Shown here one piece after another: positions 51,459-60,470 of a DNA stretch of 64,000 nucleotides. Every line of letters starts with the position of its first letter. The stretch's first letter is position 1. The notes below the pieces were generated by a model. The model ran no database searches and was not told the origin of the DNA. It saw only the letters and a program-made list of their open reading frames with translations. The DNA comes from Guyparkeria halophila (GTDB taxonomy: Bacteria > Pseudomonadota > Gammaproteobacteria > Halothiobacillales > Halothiobacillaceae), in contig NZ_CP140153.1 of assembly GCF_034479635.1 (NCBI RefSeq), positions 2,328,501 to 2,392,500 on the forward strand, in the 5' to 3' direction. Position numbers and translations under genes: made by a program.

Positions 51459-52394
51459 ATGAGCGCAGACGACCAGAACGCGAACCGGGCCGACAAGGCG
51501 ACCGTGGAAGACAAGGCCACCGACGAGGCCCCGCGGGCCGACGAGGCGGCAACCGAGTCCACGCAAGCGACCGGCGCCACATCGGTCGGGGACGATGGCG
51601 AGACCAGCGGCCCGACACCGGAGGCCAGCGGCAAGGACGACCCGGGCGAAGCCACCCAGGCGGGTGCCGCCGAGACCGGCGAGCAGGCCACCGAGAAATC
51701 GGCAACGGAGTCGACCGCCGAGCCGAGCCCGGAAACGGCTAACGAGGCAACACCCGCCCAGGCCAACCAGCCGAAGAAACCGCGCGTCCATCCGCGCGAG
51801 GCGATCAAGCAGTTCGCCGCAGCCTGGCCGGAGGCGTTCTCGAACGATCCCAAGGCGGTCAAGCCGCTGGCGATCGGCATCCTCCAGCAGATCCTCGCCG
51901 ACCGCCCCGCCGAGCTCGACGGCCTGAACTCCAAGGCGATTCGCGCGGCGATGAAGTTCTACACCTCGCGGCTGTCGTACCACATCGCCATGAAAAACGC
52001 CGAGCACCGGGTCGACCTCAAGGGCGAACCCGCCGAGTCCGTCGACGACAAGGCCCGCAGTCACGCCGAGGAACAGATCAAGGCGATTCACGCCCAGCGC
52101 GACGCCAAGCGCGCCGAGCAGGGCGAGAGCGAGGAAGGTGGCGAGAAAAAACCGCGCCGTCCGCGCCAGCCGGGTAGCAAGGCGGGCGGCAAGCCGGCCG
52201 GCGAACGCAAAGGCGCGAAAGGCGCGCCACGCGGCGAAGGGAACAAGCGTCGCGGCGACCGCCGCCCGAACAAGGGCACCGACCAGCGCCAGGCCGGGAA
52301 GGAAAACCAGCCCGACCCCGCGCTCAAGAACATGAGCATGGAAGAAAAGCTCGACCGCCTCGCCCAGCGATTCGGCCAAGACGGCGCAAAATAA
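51459..52394 (+). CDS. proQ: ProQ/FinO-family RNA-binding protein
   Basis: A 311-aa RNA chaperone. Residues 1-~110 are an acidic, Ala/Thr/Glu-rich low-complexity extension. The ProQ/FinO domain (about 112-215) reads HPREAIKQFAAAWPEAFSND, then KPLAIGILQQIL and RAAMKFYTSRLSYHIAM. A Lys/Arg/Gly-rich linker follows, then a short C-terminal SMEEKLDRLAQRFG segment. ATG 51459 is chosen over a TTG ten codons upstream. The long acidic N-terminus is unusual for ProQ. Confidence 0.88.
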   Translation: MSADDQNANRADKATVEDKATDEAPRADEAATESTQATGATSVGDDGETSGPTPEASGKDDPGEATQAGAAETGEQATEKSATESTAEPSPETANEATPAQANQPKKPRVHPREAIKQFAAAWPEAFSNDPKAVKPLAIGILQQILADRPAELDGLNSKAIRAAMKFYTSRLSYHIAMKNAEHRVDLKGEPAESVDDKARSHAEEQIKAIHAQRDAKRAEQGESEEGGEKKPRRPRQPGSKAGGKPAGERKGAKGAPRGEGNKRRGDRRPNKGTDQRQAGKENQPDPALKNMSMEEKLDRLAQRFGQDGAK

Positions 52395-52418
52395 GCACGA
52401 CGACACCTCTGGACGACC

Positions 52419-52440
52419 GTAGGAGCGCCTTCAGGCGCGA
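52419..52440. repeat. REP-like hairpin GTAGG-stem-TTCA
   Basis: GTAGGAGCGCCTTCAGGCGC followed by GA has the layout of REP elements in Pseudomonas and related genera: a GTAGG head and a GC-rich stem closed by TTCA. The reverse strand at 61169-61190 shows a sister form, GTAGGTTGGGCTTCAGCCCA followed by AC. Confidence 0.6.
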
Positions 52441-52639
52441 TAGCCGAGCCACGCACCCGGCCTGATTTGCGCGCCACACAAGCCGCCATGGCCGGATGGA
52501 AATGGGGCGGAGCCTTCTCTTCATAGAAGCGAGACGTCCTCCCGAAGGTCGTCGTCGCAACTGCCCTACTCTCATCCGTTCAAGCGGATGATTTCCACCA
52601 CACCGCGCGAATCCGGCACACCGGGGCCCCTGCGCCTTG

Positions 52640-52830
52640 CCTCGTCACCGCTGGCTTGCCGGGTCGAAGCGACAGGGAGGTCGCTCCGAGGTTCGCGCGA
52701 CACGACGTCGCGTCGAACCGGGCCCGACAGCAAGCCAGTGGTGACCAGGGAAGCCCGAAGGGCCAAGGCGCCGGGGTGTCCTTGTCTTTGGGTACTTTCT
52801 ATTGGACAAGCAATAGAAAGTACCTCGGGC
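52640..52830. repeat. Composite palindromic intergenic element
   Basis: Outer arms 52644-52659 and 52730-52745 match at 15 of 16 positions (GTCACCGCTGGCTTGC and its complement). An imperfect inner palindrome around 52690-52719 is centred on ACGACGTCG. Next to it is a perfect 14-bp hairpin, GGTACTTTCTATTG (52791-52804) with its complement (52811-52824) and loop GACAAG. There is no coding potential. The layout suggests a mobile or structured intergenic element. Confidence 0.6.
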
Positions 52831-52923
52831 GTTGCCACCGTTGCGGAAACGGAGTCGAGCGCCGTCACAAACGCCCGAAACCGATACCACGTTCATAGCA
52901 AGGTGCCGCAACTCGCCGCTCTA

Positions 52924-52944
52924 ATGGCAAATGGCAAATGGCAA
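52924..52944. repeat. Three tandem ATGGCAA units
   Basis: Three perfect 7-bp units (52924-52930, 52931-52937, 52938-52944) lie about 80 bp upstream of mtgA. Copy-number change could alter spacing of any promoter here; none is clear. Confidence 0.6.
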
Positions 52945-53022
52945 ACGCAGGCAATCAGACATATTTGCGCCTGATGGCATCTGAGCTCTGACTTTCGAAT
53001 CGCCAGTCACCCGCTGAGACCG

Positions 53023-53751
53023 ATGCACCAACGCAAGAAAACCACAAAAAACCGCCCCATCCGTCGCTGGTTCTGGCGACTGATCGGATTGGCGCTGCTC
53101 GCCTTCCTGCTGGTCCAACTGTGGTTCTTTGTCCAGGTCTGGCACCTGCGGGACCACAACCCCGAGACCACCGCCTTCATGCGCGAGCGCCTGGAGATGC
53201 TCCAGGGCATTCGCCCCGACATCACCGCCCAACAGATCTACGTCCCGTATGAATCCATCAGCCCGGCCGCCCGCCGCGCCGTGGTCGCCTCCGAGGACGA
53301 CCGCTTCATGGACCATTGGGGCATCGACGTCGTGGGCCTGCGCCACGCGATGGAACGCAACCTCGAAGCCGGCGAAATCGTCGCCGGCGGCTCGACCATC
53401 ACCCAGCAACTGGCCAAGAACCTGTTCCTCTCCGCCGACCAGTCCCTTTGGCGCAAGGGCCAGGAAGCGATCATCGCCCTGATGCTGGAAGCCACGCTGG
53501 GCAAGCGCCGCATCCTCGAGCTCTACCTGAACTACGCCGAATGGGGCAACCTCCTGTACGGCATCGAGGCCGCCGCCCGCCACTACCACGGCAAGTCCGC
53601 AGGCCAGTTAGGCAAGCGTGAAGCCGCCCAACTCGCCGCCATGCTGCCCAATCCGCGCTTCTACCAGGACAACCGCAGCGCGCGCGGGCTGCAAGTGAGA
53701 ACCAAGGCGGTGCTCGGCCGGATGGAGTATTCACGGACACCTCCCCTTTGA
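53023..53751 (+). CDS. mtgA: Monofunctional biosynthetic peptidoglycan transglycosylase
   Basis: MtgA, 242 aa, polymerises lipid II glycan strands. One N-terminal membrane helix (about residues 18-38) anchors a GT51 domain. Motifs are intact: VVASEDDRFMDHWGID with the catalytic glutamate, GGSTITQQLAKNLFL, KGQEAIIALMLE and RILELYLNYAEWG. It has no transpeptidase domain. It precedes the surface-glycan block but is GC-rich like the core genome. Confidence 0.94.
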   Translation: MHQRKKTTKNRPIRRWFWRLIGLALLAFLLVQLWFFVQVWHLRDHNPETTAFMRERLEMLQGIRPDITAQQIYVPYESISPAARRAVVASEDDRFMDHWGIDVVGLRHAMERNLEAGEIVAGGSTITQQLAKNLFLSADQSLWRKGQEAIIALMLEATLGKRRILELYLNYAEWGNLLYGIEAAARHYHGKSAGQLGKREAAQLAAMLPNPRFYQDNRSARGLQVRTKAVLGRMEYSRTPPL

Positions 53752-53843
53752 ACGAAGACTAAGCCATAAGCGGCTCCGCCTTTGCCAACCCAACAGCTCG
53801 TGTAAGCTTGATCCACCTCCCTTAAAAACAAACGGAGCAGACG

Positions 53844-54911
53844 GTGACGAAGGACAACAACCCAGCGGGATCGCACTCCGACTTGCCCTATCAAAAAACT
53901 TTGATACCAGGGGTTCTATCGATCCATAGCTCCTTCAAGAAACTGACCGGATTTCCTCTATGCACCAAACTAGAGGAACGTCCCAACTCGACACTCGACC
54001 AGCCATTCGCGCCGATTCAGGTCGCAGTAGTTCAACAAGACAAGAACACCAACCCGACTCCCTCCGGGAAAGAATATAAGGCCGATGGCCTATCGACCCA
54101 CATACGAACCCCTTTCGGGCGCCTATTCAGCCTAGACGCCGAGTTCCTCAAGAAAGAGGGCGCGCCCCCTACTATTGCCGTTAACTCCGCGTACAAACGT
54201 CTCGCCAATCTCACTGTCGGGAATGTCTCGTCCTTGGGTTGGCTTGCGAGAGACTTGGTCAACATCGCGCTGCTTGAACGTGGCTACGCACTCCTCCATG
54301 CGGCAGCTCTCACTTTTAAGGGCCGAACAATCTTGCTTGTTGGGCTATCGAATACTGGCAAAACGACCACTGCTCTAAAGTTCGCCCAGAACCTGGGTGC
54401 GAAATTATACGGGGATGATCTAGTCGCAACTGATGGCAGGCAGCTTTTCCCCTGCCCCCATACCGCCCTGAACATACCAACAAACTCAACACCAGGGCTC
54501 TTGGCCAAAACGACACAACTCGCGCGAACAATAATACCTTTCTACGAAAACTTTGGGCCCGAGAAAAGGCACACCATCGAGCATTTCGTAGGAAGAAACG
54601 CCATCGCATCTCCCAGCCCCTGCTCAGACATTGTTTTTTTAAAACGGTCAGCCAACCAAAGGACCGAATTAATAGAAAAAAATTCCGCGACAGCCCAACT
54701 ATCCTCATCAAATCGCGTTGAATTTACATATTACGACAACCCATTAATCAATGCCCATGATTTTCTCCACAACCAGAACAACATCCCCGACGCCGAACAG
54801 GCAGAACTACGAGTAATCGGACAGCTAGTCGACCAATCGCGGAATATTCTGATAAAAGGGCAGCCCAGCTATTTCGAAGCCGAGCTAAAAAAAATACTGA
54901 TGGATGAGTAA
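53844..54911 (+). CDS. HPr kinase-like P-loop protein
   Basis: 355 aa starting at GTG 53844 (CGGAG upstream). The central motif LLVGLSNTGKTTTALKFAQ is a Walker A loop, and KLYGDDLVATDG follows at the position of the HprK second motif. The preceding RGYALLHAAAL also matches the HprK-like layout. It lacks the HprK N-terminal domain, and no PTS genes are nearby. HprK-like ATPases of this sort recur in polysaccharide and peptide-maturation clusters with unknown role. It is AT-richer than the core genome and overlaps the next gene by 8 bp. Confidence 0.7.
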   Translation: MTKDNNPAGSHSDLPYQKTLIPGVLSIHSSFKKLTGFPLCTKLEERPNSTLDQPFAPIQVAVVQQDKNTNPTPSGKEYKADGLSTHIRTPFGRLFSLDAEFLKKEGAPPTIAVNSAYKRLANLTVGNVSSLGWLARDLVNIALLERGYALLHAAALTFKGRTILLVGLSNTGKTTTALKFAQNLGAKLYGDDLVATDGRQLFPCPHTALNIPTNSTPGLLAKTTQLARTIIPFYENFGPEKRHTIEHFVGRNAIASPSPCSDIVFLKRSANQRTELIEKNSATAQLSSSNRVEFTYYDNPLINAHDFLHNQNNIPDAEQAELRVIGQLVDQSRNILIKGQPSYFEAELKKILMDE

Positions 54912-55896
54912 GGTCCTCTTGACCCCACGGCCGCACACTTCCCGAACTTACCATATGAACACGTCACGCCTGCTACGTTGGAAGTCATTGGTCGGCTGGT
55001 CGGCCTTCGCGGCCACTCTCTACGTCGCGTTCAGAATCATAGAAATCGACAAGCTACTAGCCGCCACAAAAGAAGCCACGGCTACCACACTCGCACTAAT
55101 TGTCGCGTCCTTCGTCCTAATGCGGATCGCGCAGGCGTATGCGTTAAAAACCAGTCTATCAATCAGCCAAAACAGAATAAGCTCCTTCGGGGCGCTCGAC
55201 CTAATTGGCACAAAAGGCCTGTTCAACCTAGGCATGTCCGGAGCTGGCGTTTTGGCTCAAGGCGCACGAGCCAAGGAAGAGTTCGGAATCCCGTACCGGA
55301 ATTTCGCGGCGGCGGCATTGACGGAAACCCTGAGTATGATTTTTGTCCTTGGCGCTTTGCTGACTGCACTAGCCACCTTTGGGGCGATCGAGGCATGGCG
55401 CGCCACAGCAATAGCCCTTGGTTCAGGCGCCGCGCTAGCGCCTATATTATTACTTTCCATATGGCATTACTATCCAAAGCTGACACGCAACTACATCCCT
55501 TTCATAAACCGCCACAACGCCCCTCTTGGCACGGGAGAAAACGTAGCGATAAAACTGGCAACTCTCGCAACACTTCAGCTTGTATTCATTCTCACGAGAG
55601 TCGCCCGTTTCGGCTTAATTGCGCTGACACTGGATGCTTCCATTCCATCCTCCCAAATAGTTACAGCACTAGTGATCGGCGACTTCGCCACCCTAGTACC
55701 GTTAACTCCCGGCGGCGTAGGAATACGAGAGTTAACTATTGGCGCGATTGGGAATTCGTTCGGCACAGCCGACATATTGCTGGCCGCCGCAATAATCGAC
55801 CGTCTAGTCAGCGTAGCTTTGAATACGGCGCACGGCGCTGTCACCGTCAGCACGAGAGGCTTGATGAATTACTTCGCAGACAGAGGGTCAAGATGA
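54904..55896 (+). CDS. Lysylphosphatidylglycerol synthetase TM-region / UPF0104-like integral membrane protein
   Basis: 330 aa with about eight membrane helices. The motif LVPLTPGGVGIRELTIGAIG near residue 265 is the hallmark of the LPG_synthase_TM/UPF0104 family, which occurs as flippase-like partners in glycolipid and glycan pathways. The aminoacyltransferase domain of MprF is absent. Start ATG 54904 overlaps the upstream gene; an ATG 17 codons later (54955) is possible. It converges on the GT4 gene with a 29-bp spacer. Confidence 0.8.
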   Translation: MSKVLLTPRPHTSRTYHMNTSRLLRWKSLVGWSAFAATLYVAFRIIEIDKLLAATKEATATTLALIVASFVLMRIAQAYALKTSLSISQNRISSFGALDLIGTKGLFNLGMSGAGVLAQGARAKEEFGIPYRNFAAAALTETLSMIFVLGALLTALATFGAIEAWRATAIALGSGAALAPILLLSIWHYYPKLTRNYIPFINRHNAPLGTGENVAIKLATLATLQLVFILTRVARFGLIALTLDASIPSSQIVTALVIGDFATLVPLTPGGVGIRELTIGAIGNSFGTADILLAAAIIDRLVSVALNTAHGAVTVSTRGLMNYFADRGSR

Positions 55897-55925
55897 CATC
55901 CTGACCTCTCCATAGGTGACTCACG

Positions 55926-57056
55926 CTATTTGGTGAGGATAGAGCGCAAGCCTATACCGAACTGCTTCCATGAGCGCTGCTGCGCAAACTGGACACAGCT
56001 TTGGGTTAAAACCGAATCCTTCATGCGCAGCGCCTCCAGCACCCGGAGAGTGAACTCCATGTAATCCCCCGGTTCAACAAGCAAACCACAAGAGCCGGGG
56101 GCTACGGAATCCAGCAAACCGCCAACACCAAACCCCACAGTAGGGAGGCCATGCGCGGCGGCCTCGAGCGGGACCATGCCAAACCCCTCAATCTCAACCT
56201 CGTCATCGTTCTGCGCAGCAAACACCAGCACGTTCGCGGAAAAATATGCCGCACTGATGTCCGGGTCACGGTATTTCTTTTCTCCGCAGAAGACAACGTT
56301 ATCTACCAGGTGGTTTCTTGCGACGGCTTCTTCCACTTGCTCCGCGTAGTTTGTCGCGCCCCCAAGCCCCTTGGTCGCGGCGCCCCCAATCACCACGAGC
56401 TTGGCATTCGGCATCTCTTTGATTACGGCGGGAAGGACGTTTTCGACAAAAGGCAGCAGGCCCTTTCCTTTCGTAAACCTGCCCACATAGAGCATGAGAG
56501 GGTGGCTACCCAGTTGATACGCAGCCCGGAACCTAGATTCCACTGGCGCATGTTCGTCAGGTTCAGGCAAAGAGACGCCTGGATTAAGCACACGAATCCG
56601 CGAAGGGTTCACGCCGCTACGCGTTGCAACATCCGCAATAAAGCGACTGTTCGCAATGACTACATCACATCGCCGTATGAAGGGTAACCAGATTGCGCGA
56701 TAGACAGGATTCTTGGTCTTAATATCGAGCCCGTGCAGGTAAACCGCTGACCGCGCTGAGACCAGTTTTGAACAAATCCAGGCCGAGGGAGCAGTGAGGC
56801 CGTTAGCCGCGATCACAGAGGCTGGGCGCAACTTCAATGAAGTCCATATTGAAAGGACGAACGCGCGGAGAAGAAACCAAGGGAGTGGTGCAGGTGGCGC
56901 CTCCACAACATCGATCCCCTCAGGCGCTTCAGATGAAGCCCCTGTCGGCCCTATTACGGTTACACGATATGCATGCTTGAGCTCATCCACCATGTGCCAT
57001 GTGAGGGTTTCCATGCCCCCCACCAAGGGTGGCAGGTTCCGCGTAATCAGAAGCAA
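55926..57056 (-). CDS. Glycosyltransferase family 4 protein
   Basis: A 376-aa GT-B glycosyltransferase. N-terminal LLITRNLPPLVGGMETLTWH is the acceptor-side glycine loop. The donor-side region contains LMLYVGRFTKGKGLLPFVEN and the EX7E motif EGFGMVPLEAAAHGLPTVGF. No ATG fits: the frame is bounded by the TAA of the upstream GT2 gene and the only standard initiator is TTG 57056. It should transfer a sugar to a lipid-linked or glycan acceptor; the donor is unknown. Confidence 0.85.
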   Translation of the reverse strand: MLLITRNLPPLVGGMETLTWHMVDELKHAYRVTVIGPTGASSEAPEGIDVVEAPPAPLPWFLLRAFVLSIWTSLKLRPASVIAANGLTAPSAWICSKLVSARSAVYLHGLDIKTKNPVYRAIWLPFIRRCDVVIANSRFIADVATRSGVNPSRIRVLNPGVSLPEPDEHAPVESRFRAAYQLGSHPLMLYVGRFTKGKGLLPFVENVLPAVIKEMPNAKLVVIGGAATKGLGGATNYAEQVEEAVARNHLVDNVVFCGEKKYRDPDISAAYFSANVLVFAAQNDDEVEIEGFGMVPLEAAAHGLPTVGFGVGGLLDSVAPGSCGLLVEPGDYMEFTLRVLEALRMKDSVLTQSCVQFAQQRSWKQFGIGLRSILTK

Positions 57057-57083
57057 AGATGGGCGCTCATCGTTACAGATAGG

Positions 57084-57950
57084 TTAGCGCTCCCTCTTAT
57101 ACATCAACTGCGTTATCTGCTCGGACACGAGCCCTATCAGAAAGATGGTTACAGAGGCGGACCACAGAAACACCGTGATACTCGAAAGTCGGTGATCCAC
57201 GGTGAAGGTGTACCCGTAGTAGCCCAAGCCCAGCAGGAAATGTGCGAAGGCAATCGGCAAGAAGAGTTTCAGGGGCGAGTAGAGCGTGCCGATCTTGAAG
57301 ATGATCAGCAGAAAACGGATGCCGTCGCGCACGAGACGGATGTGGCTCTTGCCGATGCGCTTTCCCGCGACGATCGGTTCGTAGGCCACCGGGTAGCCCG
57401 CGCGGAAGAAGGCCATGGTCGTGGTGGTGGGATAAGAGAAGCCGTTGGGCAGCAGGTGCAGGAATTCCCGGAACTTGTCGGCCTTGACGGCCCGAAAGCC
57501 CGAGGTGAGATCCTGCACGCGCTGCCCGACCATCCAGGAGGCCAACCGGTTGTAGAAACGGTTGGCCAGCCCGCGGCCGACACTCGCCTGGGAGTCATTG
57601 CTGCGCGCCCCAACGACCATGTCGAAGCCCCGGCCCAGCCTTTCAAGCAGGCGGGGAATGTCGGCCGGGTCGTGTTGGCCGTCAGCATCCATGAAGACGA
57701 TCACCTCACCGGTCGCATGCCGCGCCCCTGTCTTGATGGCCGCGCCGTTGCCCATGCTGTACGGGTGACTGATGACGGCGGCACCAAACGCCTTCGCCAT
57801 CGAAGCCGTATCGTCTTCCGAGCCATCATCGATGACCAGCACCTCGGCATCCGCCAATCGCGACCGGATGCCCTCAACCGTGGCGCCGACGGCGCCGGCC
57901 TCGTTTTTGGCGGGAAGCACGACCGACAGTGCCGGAGAATCCTTCCTCAT
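57084..57950 (-). CDS. Glycosyltransferase family 2 protein, dolichol-phosphate mannosyltransferase-like
   Basis: A 288-aa GT-A enzyme. It starts MRKDSPALSVVLPAKNEAG and contains VLVIDDGSEDDT, then VIVFMDADGQHDPADIPRLL with the DxD-like metal site and LTSGFRAVKADKF. Two C-terminal membrane helices (about 225-248 and 255-278) tether it, as in DPM1/ArnC-type polyprenyl-phosphate glycosyltransferases. It probably makes a polyprenyl-phosphate sugar used by the GT-C protein upstream, with which it overlaps by 4 bp. Confidence 0.87.
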   Translation of the reverse strand: MRKDSPALSVVLPAKNEAGAVGATVEGIRSRLADAEVLVIDDGSEDDTASMAKAFGAAVISHPYSMGNGAAIKTGARHATGEVIVFMDADGQHDPADIPRLLERLGRGFDMVVGARSNDSQASVGRGLANRFYNRLASWMVGQRVQDLTSGFRAVKADKFREFLHLLPNGFSYPTTTTMAFFRAGYPVAYEPIVAGKRIGKSHIRLVRDGIRFLLIIFKIGTLYSPLKLFLPIAFAHFLLGLGYYGYTFTVDHRLSSITVFLWSASVTIFLIGLVSEQITQLMYKRER

Positions 57951-59854
57951 GTCTCGGCACCTTGTTGAGCGCGCGTAGCCCTTAGTTTCTGCTCTACTTT
58001 TTTCAATGCGCTAGACCACTTGATCCTTGAAAGAAAACCATGAGGCGGAGCTTCCTCGGCCTCTTCAATAAATTGAAATGCCTCTGAGTACAAACCGGCA
58101 CTAATCAGGATATCAACAACAAAATAGACAGTATTTATATTTGGATAGGCATCAAATGCCTCTTCAAGATGACTCATGGTGAGACCGAGATCGCGCGCGG
58201 CAACCCCTTCTTCCGCCAAGAAGATATGCAGATTATGTCGGGTCACAGGTCGCTGCCCGAACTGAGGGTTCAACAAGAGAGAGCGAGCCATGTCGAATAG
58301 ATCATCCCTCGACACAGCAGAGCACTTGTCATAGATCTCATTTCTGTCCATGAACGAAAGCGTTTCGTACACGCCATGGTTGAAGCTCGCATCTTTCGCG
58401 TCTTTATACATCTCTCTCCACAAACCGGGCCTACTCTTCTTTGGGCTGATCAGGCATGTTGCGTACACATCCTGCAACCTTAAACCGAGATGGGCGGGAT
58501 TATCGCGAGCCACTTCTTTAATGATCTTTGCAGCAGCCACATAATAACCTTGCTCTTGAAGCCTTCCGGCCAAATATTGAGATGATCGCACAGATTCCGG
58601 CCTTTCTATATGCCAAATCTCTGCGGCAAGTGCGGGACGCCCCCACAGCGATGTGGTGCTAAGAAGAATCATCAAAATAGATAAGTAATATGACAAGCCT
58701 CCAAACACAGCCAGCCTTGGGTGTTTTTTACCCACCAAGAAAATAGCTGCCGCGATGGCGTAGGTTAACCCAACGGCTGGCACATAGTTCCGGTGTTCAA
58801 AATACATCTCGAGAGAGATCGTGGATGATTCCAGCGCATGGCCGACTAAAAACCAAAGAACACCTAAGGCGATTACCGGAAACAAACGCCTAAGCCAAAT
58901 TGCAGCCACAGCCACAAGCATCCAGGCAGCGAGCGCGGGGCCCCAAAACACCGGACTCACTAGCGTGTAATCGTCATGAAAGGGCGAAAAACAGCCTGGC
59001 GTTGGCAAAAGAGCGCACTTAACATATTCCCATAACACTACCTGCTGTGTGAGTAGGCGCTCCCACCCGTCAAACCCTCTAGTCTTCACCACGCTCTCTG
59101 GATACCACAACGAGGAAACCACCAGATACATAAGGACCACAGAAGGCAAGCCGAAAAATAAAATCTTCCAACTTAGCCACAGCCTCCGACTCAACCGAGT
59201 GGGGCCAGTAAAAAGGAGCATTTCAAGCAAAAAGACGAACACAAACAGCAACGCGCCGTTTTCCTTGCTCAAAACGGAAAGCGCACCAAAGACGAGCAAA
59301 GACAGAGTCATCCCAACCAAGGCAGGATAAGGGCGTGTCTCGATATGAGCGCGAGCCTTTAAGTAACCTATCAACCCCAAAAATAAAAAAAGCGCAGACA
59401 ACGTGGTCATACGCTGCACGACCATCAACGAACTACTGGCAAGAATAGGCAAAGAAACCCAGAGAACACCGGCAACCGCCGCCACCATCACAGCCCTAGA
59501 TTCAGGCTGTTCACGCATTCGCTCCGAAAGCAGCACAAACCAAGTGACCAAAAGACCGTTAAGAATATGGATCAACACGTTCCAGTAAAGGAATACGCTA
59601 GGATCTACCGGCCACGCGTAATGCTGTGGAAAAAAGGTTGCGAGCGTCATAGGGCGCCCGAGCGGCCCGGCCGTTCCACCGGTCACGAACCCAAACAAAC
59701 TTAGCCCGTCTGCCACAAACCTGAGCGGGGCTAGATTATGGAAGTCGTCAAAATGGAAAGATCCTGTGAGTGCCAGACGGTACGCCGCCCACACAATAGT
59801 AAGGGAGGCAGCCATGACCCCCGCGAGGAATAAAATTTTCGTACGATCCATCAT
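57947..59854 (-). CDS. GT-C-like integral membrane protein, candidate pilin glycosyltransferase
   Basis: About 635 aa. The N-terminal ~400 residues hold ten or more membrane helices, with the acidic first loop FHFDDFHNLAPLRF after helix 1, the usual place of the catalytic acid in GT-C transferases, and LEMYFEHRNYVPAVGLTYA further on. The C-terminal ~220 residues are soluble and helical, TPR-like. Similar membrane/TPR proteins are found beside type IV pilin genes, and TfpW of P. aeruginosa is a pilin glycosyltransferase in that position. ATG 59854 is preferred to a GTG at 59899 that lacks an RBS. Specific substrate is inference. Confidence 0.62.
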   Translation of the reverse strand: MMDRTKILFLAGVMAASLTIVWAAYRLALTGSFHFDDFHNLAPLRFVADGLSLFGFVTGGTAGPLGRPMTLATFFPQHYAWPVDPSVFLYWNVLIHILNGLLVTWFVLLSERMREQPESRAVMVAAVAGVLWVSLPILASSSLMVVQRMTTLSALFLFLGLIGYLKARAHIETRPYPALVGMTLSLLVFGALSVLSKENGALLFVFVFLLEMLLFTGPTRLSRRLWLSWKILFFGLPSVVLMYLVVSSLWYPESVVKTRGFDGWERLLTQQVVLWEYVKCALLPTPGCFSPFHDDYTLVSPVFWGPALAAWMLVAVAAIWLRRLFPVIALGVLWFLVGHALESSTISLEMYFEHRNYVPAVGLTYAIAAAIFLVGKKHPRLAVFGGLSYYLSILMILLSTTSLWGRPALAAEIWHIERPESVRSSQYLAGRLQEQGYYVAAAKIIKEVARDNPAHLGLRLQDVYATCLISPKKSRPGLWREMYKDAKDASFNHGVYETLSFMDRNEIYDKCSAVSRDDLFDMARSLLLNPQFGQRPVTRHNLHIFLAEEGVAARDLGLTMSHLEEAFDAYPNINTVYFVVDILISAGLYSEAFQFIEEAEEAPPHGFLSRIKWSSALKKVEQKLRATRAQQGAET

Positions 59855-59907
59855 CAACTTTAAGCACACCAGTCGGCGGAATTGAAAGGAGTGCCCCACG
59901 AAAGGTC

Positions 59908-59940
59908 AAAAAAAAGCCCGGACCGAATAGGTCCGAGCTT
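59908..59940 (-). terminator. Intrinsic terminator after pilA
   Basis: In the minus direction, a 9-bp stem with one G-U pair (59938-59930 with 59924-59916, 5-nt loop) is followed by eight U residues (59915-59908). It lies about 21 bp past the pilA stop and separates pilA from the glycosyltransferase genes. Confidence 0.9.
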
Positions 59941-59960
59941 TGTCCGTGAGTTACTCGCCC

Positions 59961-60407
59961 TTATCGGCAGCTAGACGGAAGGTACTTAGTCGCAACCGAG
60001 CCACCGCACTCCCAAGAGATGCTCCCACCCTCGTCAGTACCAGTCAGAGTAAGATTACTGCCAGTAATTTCTCCATTTGCGCCAGAACCGAAGGTTGCGG
60101 TGATTAGACCATTAGTGCCATCGGTCGAGACCGCTACACCCGAAACATACTCGCCTACAATCTCGTTCGAAGGAGAAACACCTGCCGCGCTGTTGTCTGT
60201 CGGCCAGTCTCCAGTTGTCTGGAACGACTCAGACATCGCAGTTCTAACACCAGATGCTAGGCTCATGCCCTCGGAGACTTGAGCGCGGATGGTGTAATCC
60301 TGATATGCCGGGATCGCAATCGCCGCGAGGATACCGATGATCGCGACAACGATCATCAGCTCGATCAGGGTGAAACCCTTCTGAGCTTGCTTCTTCATAT
60401 TCATCAT
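59961..60407 (-). CDS. pilA: Type IV major pilin PilA
   Basis: A 148-aa prepilin. A short basic leader ends in QKG, cleaved before [20 protein letters not shown] with Glu5 of the mature pilin intact. The C-terminal disulfide loop is [16 protein letters not shown]. The globular part is Ser/Thr-rich, a possible substrate for the adjacent glycosyltransferases. Three ATGs cluster at the start; the first (60407) has AAAGGAG nine bases upstream. A sigma54-type promoter lies 64 bp upstream. Confidence 0.95.
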   Translation of the reverse strand: MMNMKKQAQKGFTLIELMIVVAIIGILAAIAIPAYQDYTIRAQVSEGMSLASGVRTAMSESFQTTGDWPTDNSAAGVSPSNEIVGEYVSGVAVSTDGTNGLITATFGSGANGEITGSNLTLTGTDEGGSISWECGGSVATKYLPSSCR

Positions 60408-60470
60408 CTTGGATGTCTCCTTTGGAGGGTTGATCAACCAGGCCTCCTGGCCCGTTACGCATCTTACATG

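Larger units (their letters stand above)
52395..53022. other. 628-bp intergenic region rich in palindromes
   Basis: No convincing gene is present between proQ and mtgA. It holds a REP-like hairpin (52419-52440), a 6-bp hairpin (CATCCG/CGGATG at 52573-52590), a large imperfect palindrome followed by a 14-bp perfect hairpin (52640-52830) and a 7-bp triplet repeat (52924-52944). Short open frames here do not look coding. Confidence 0.7.
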
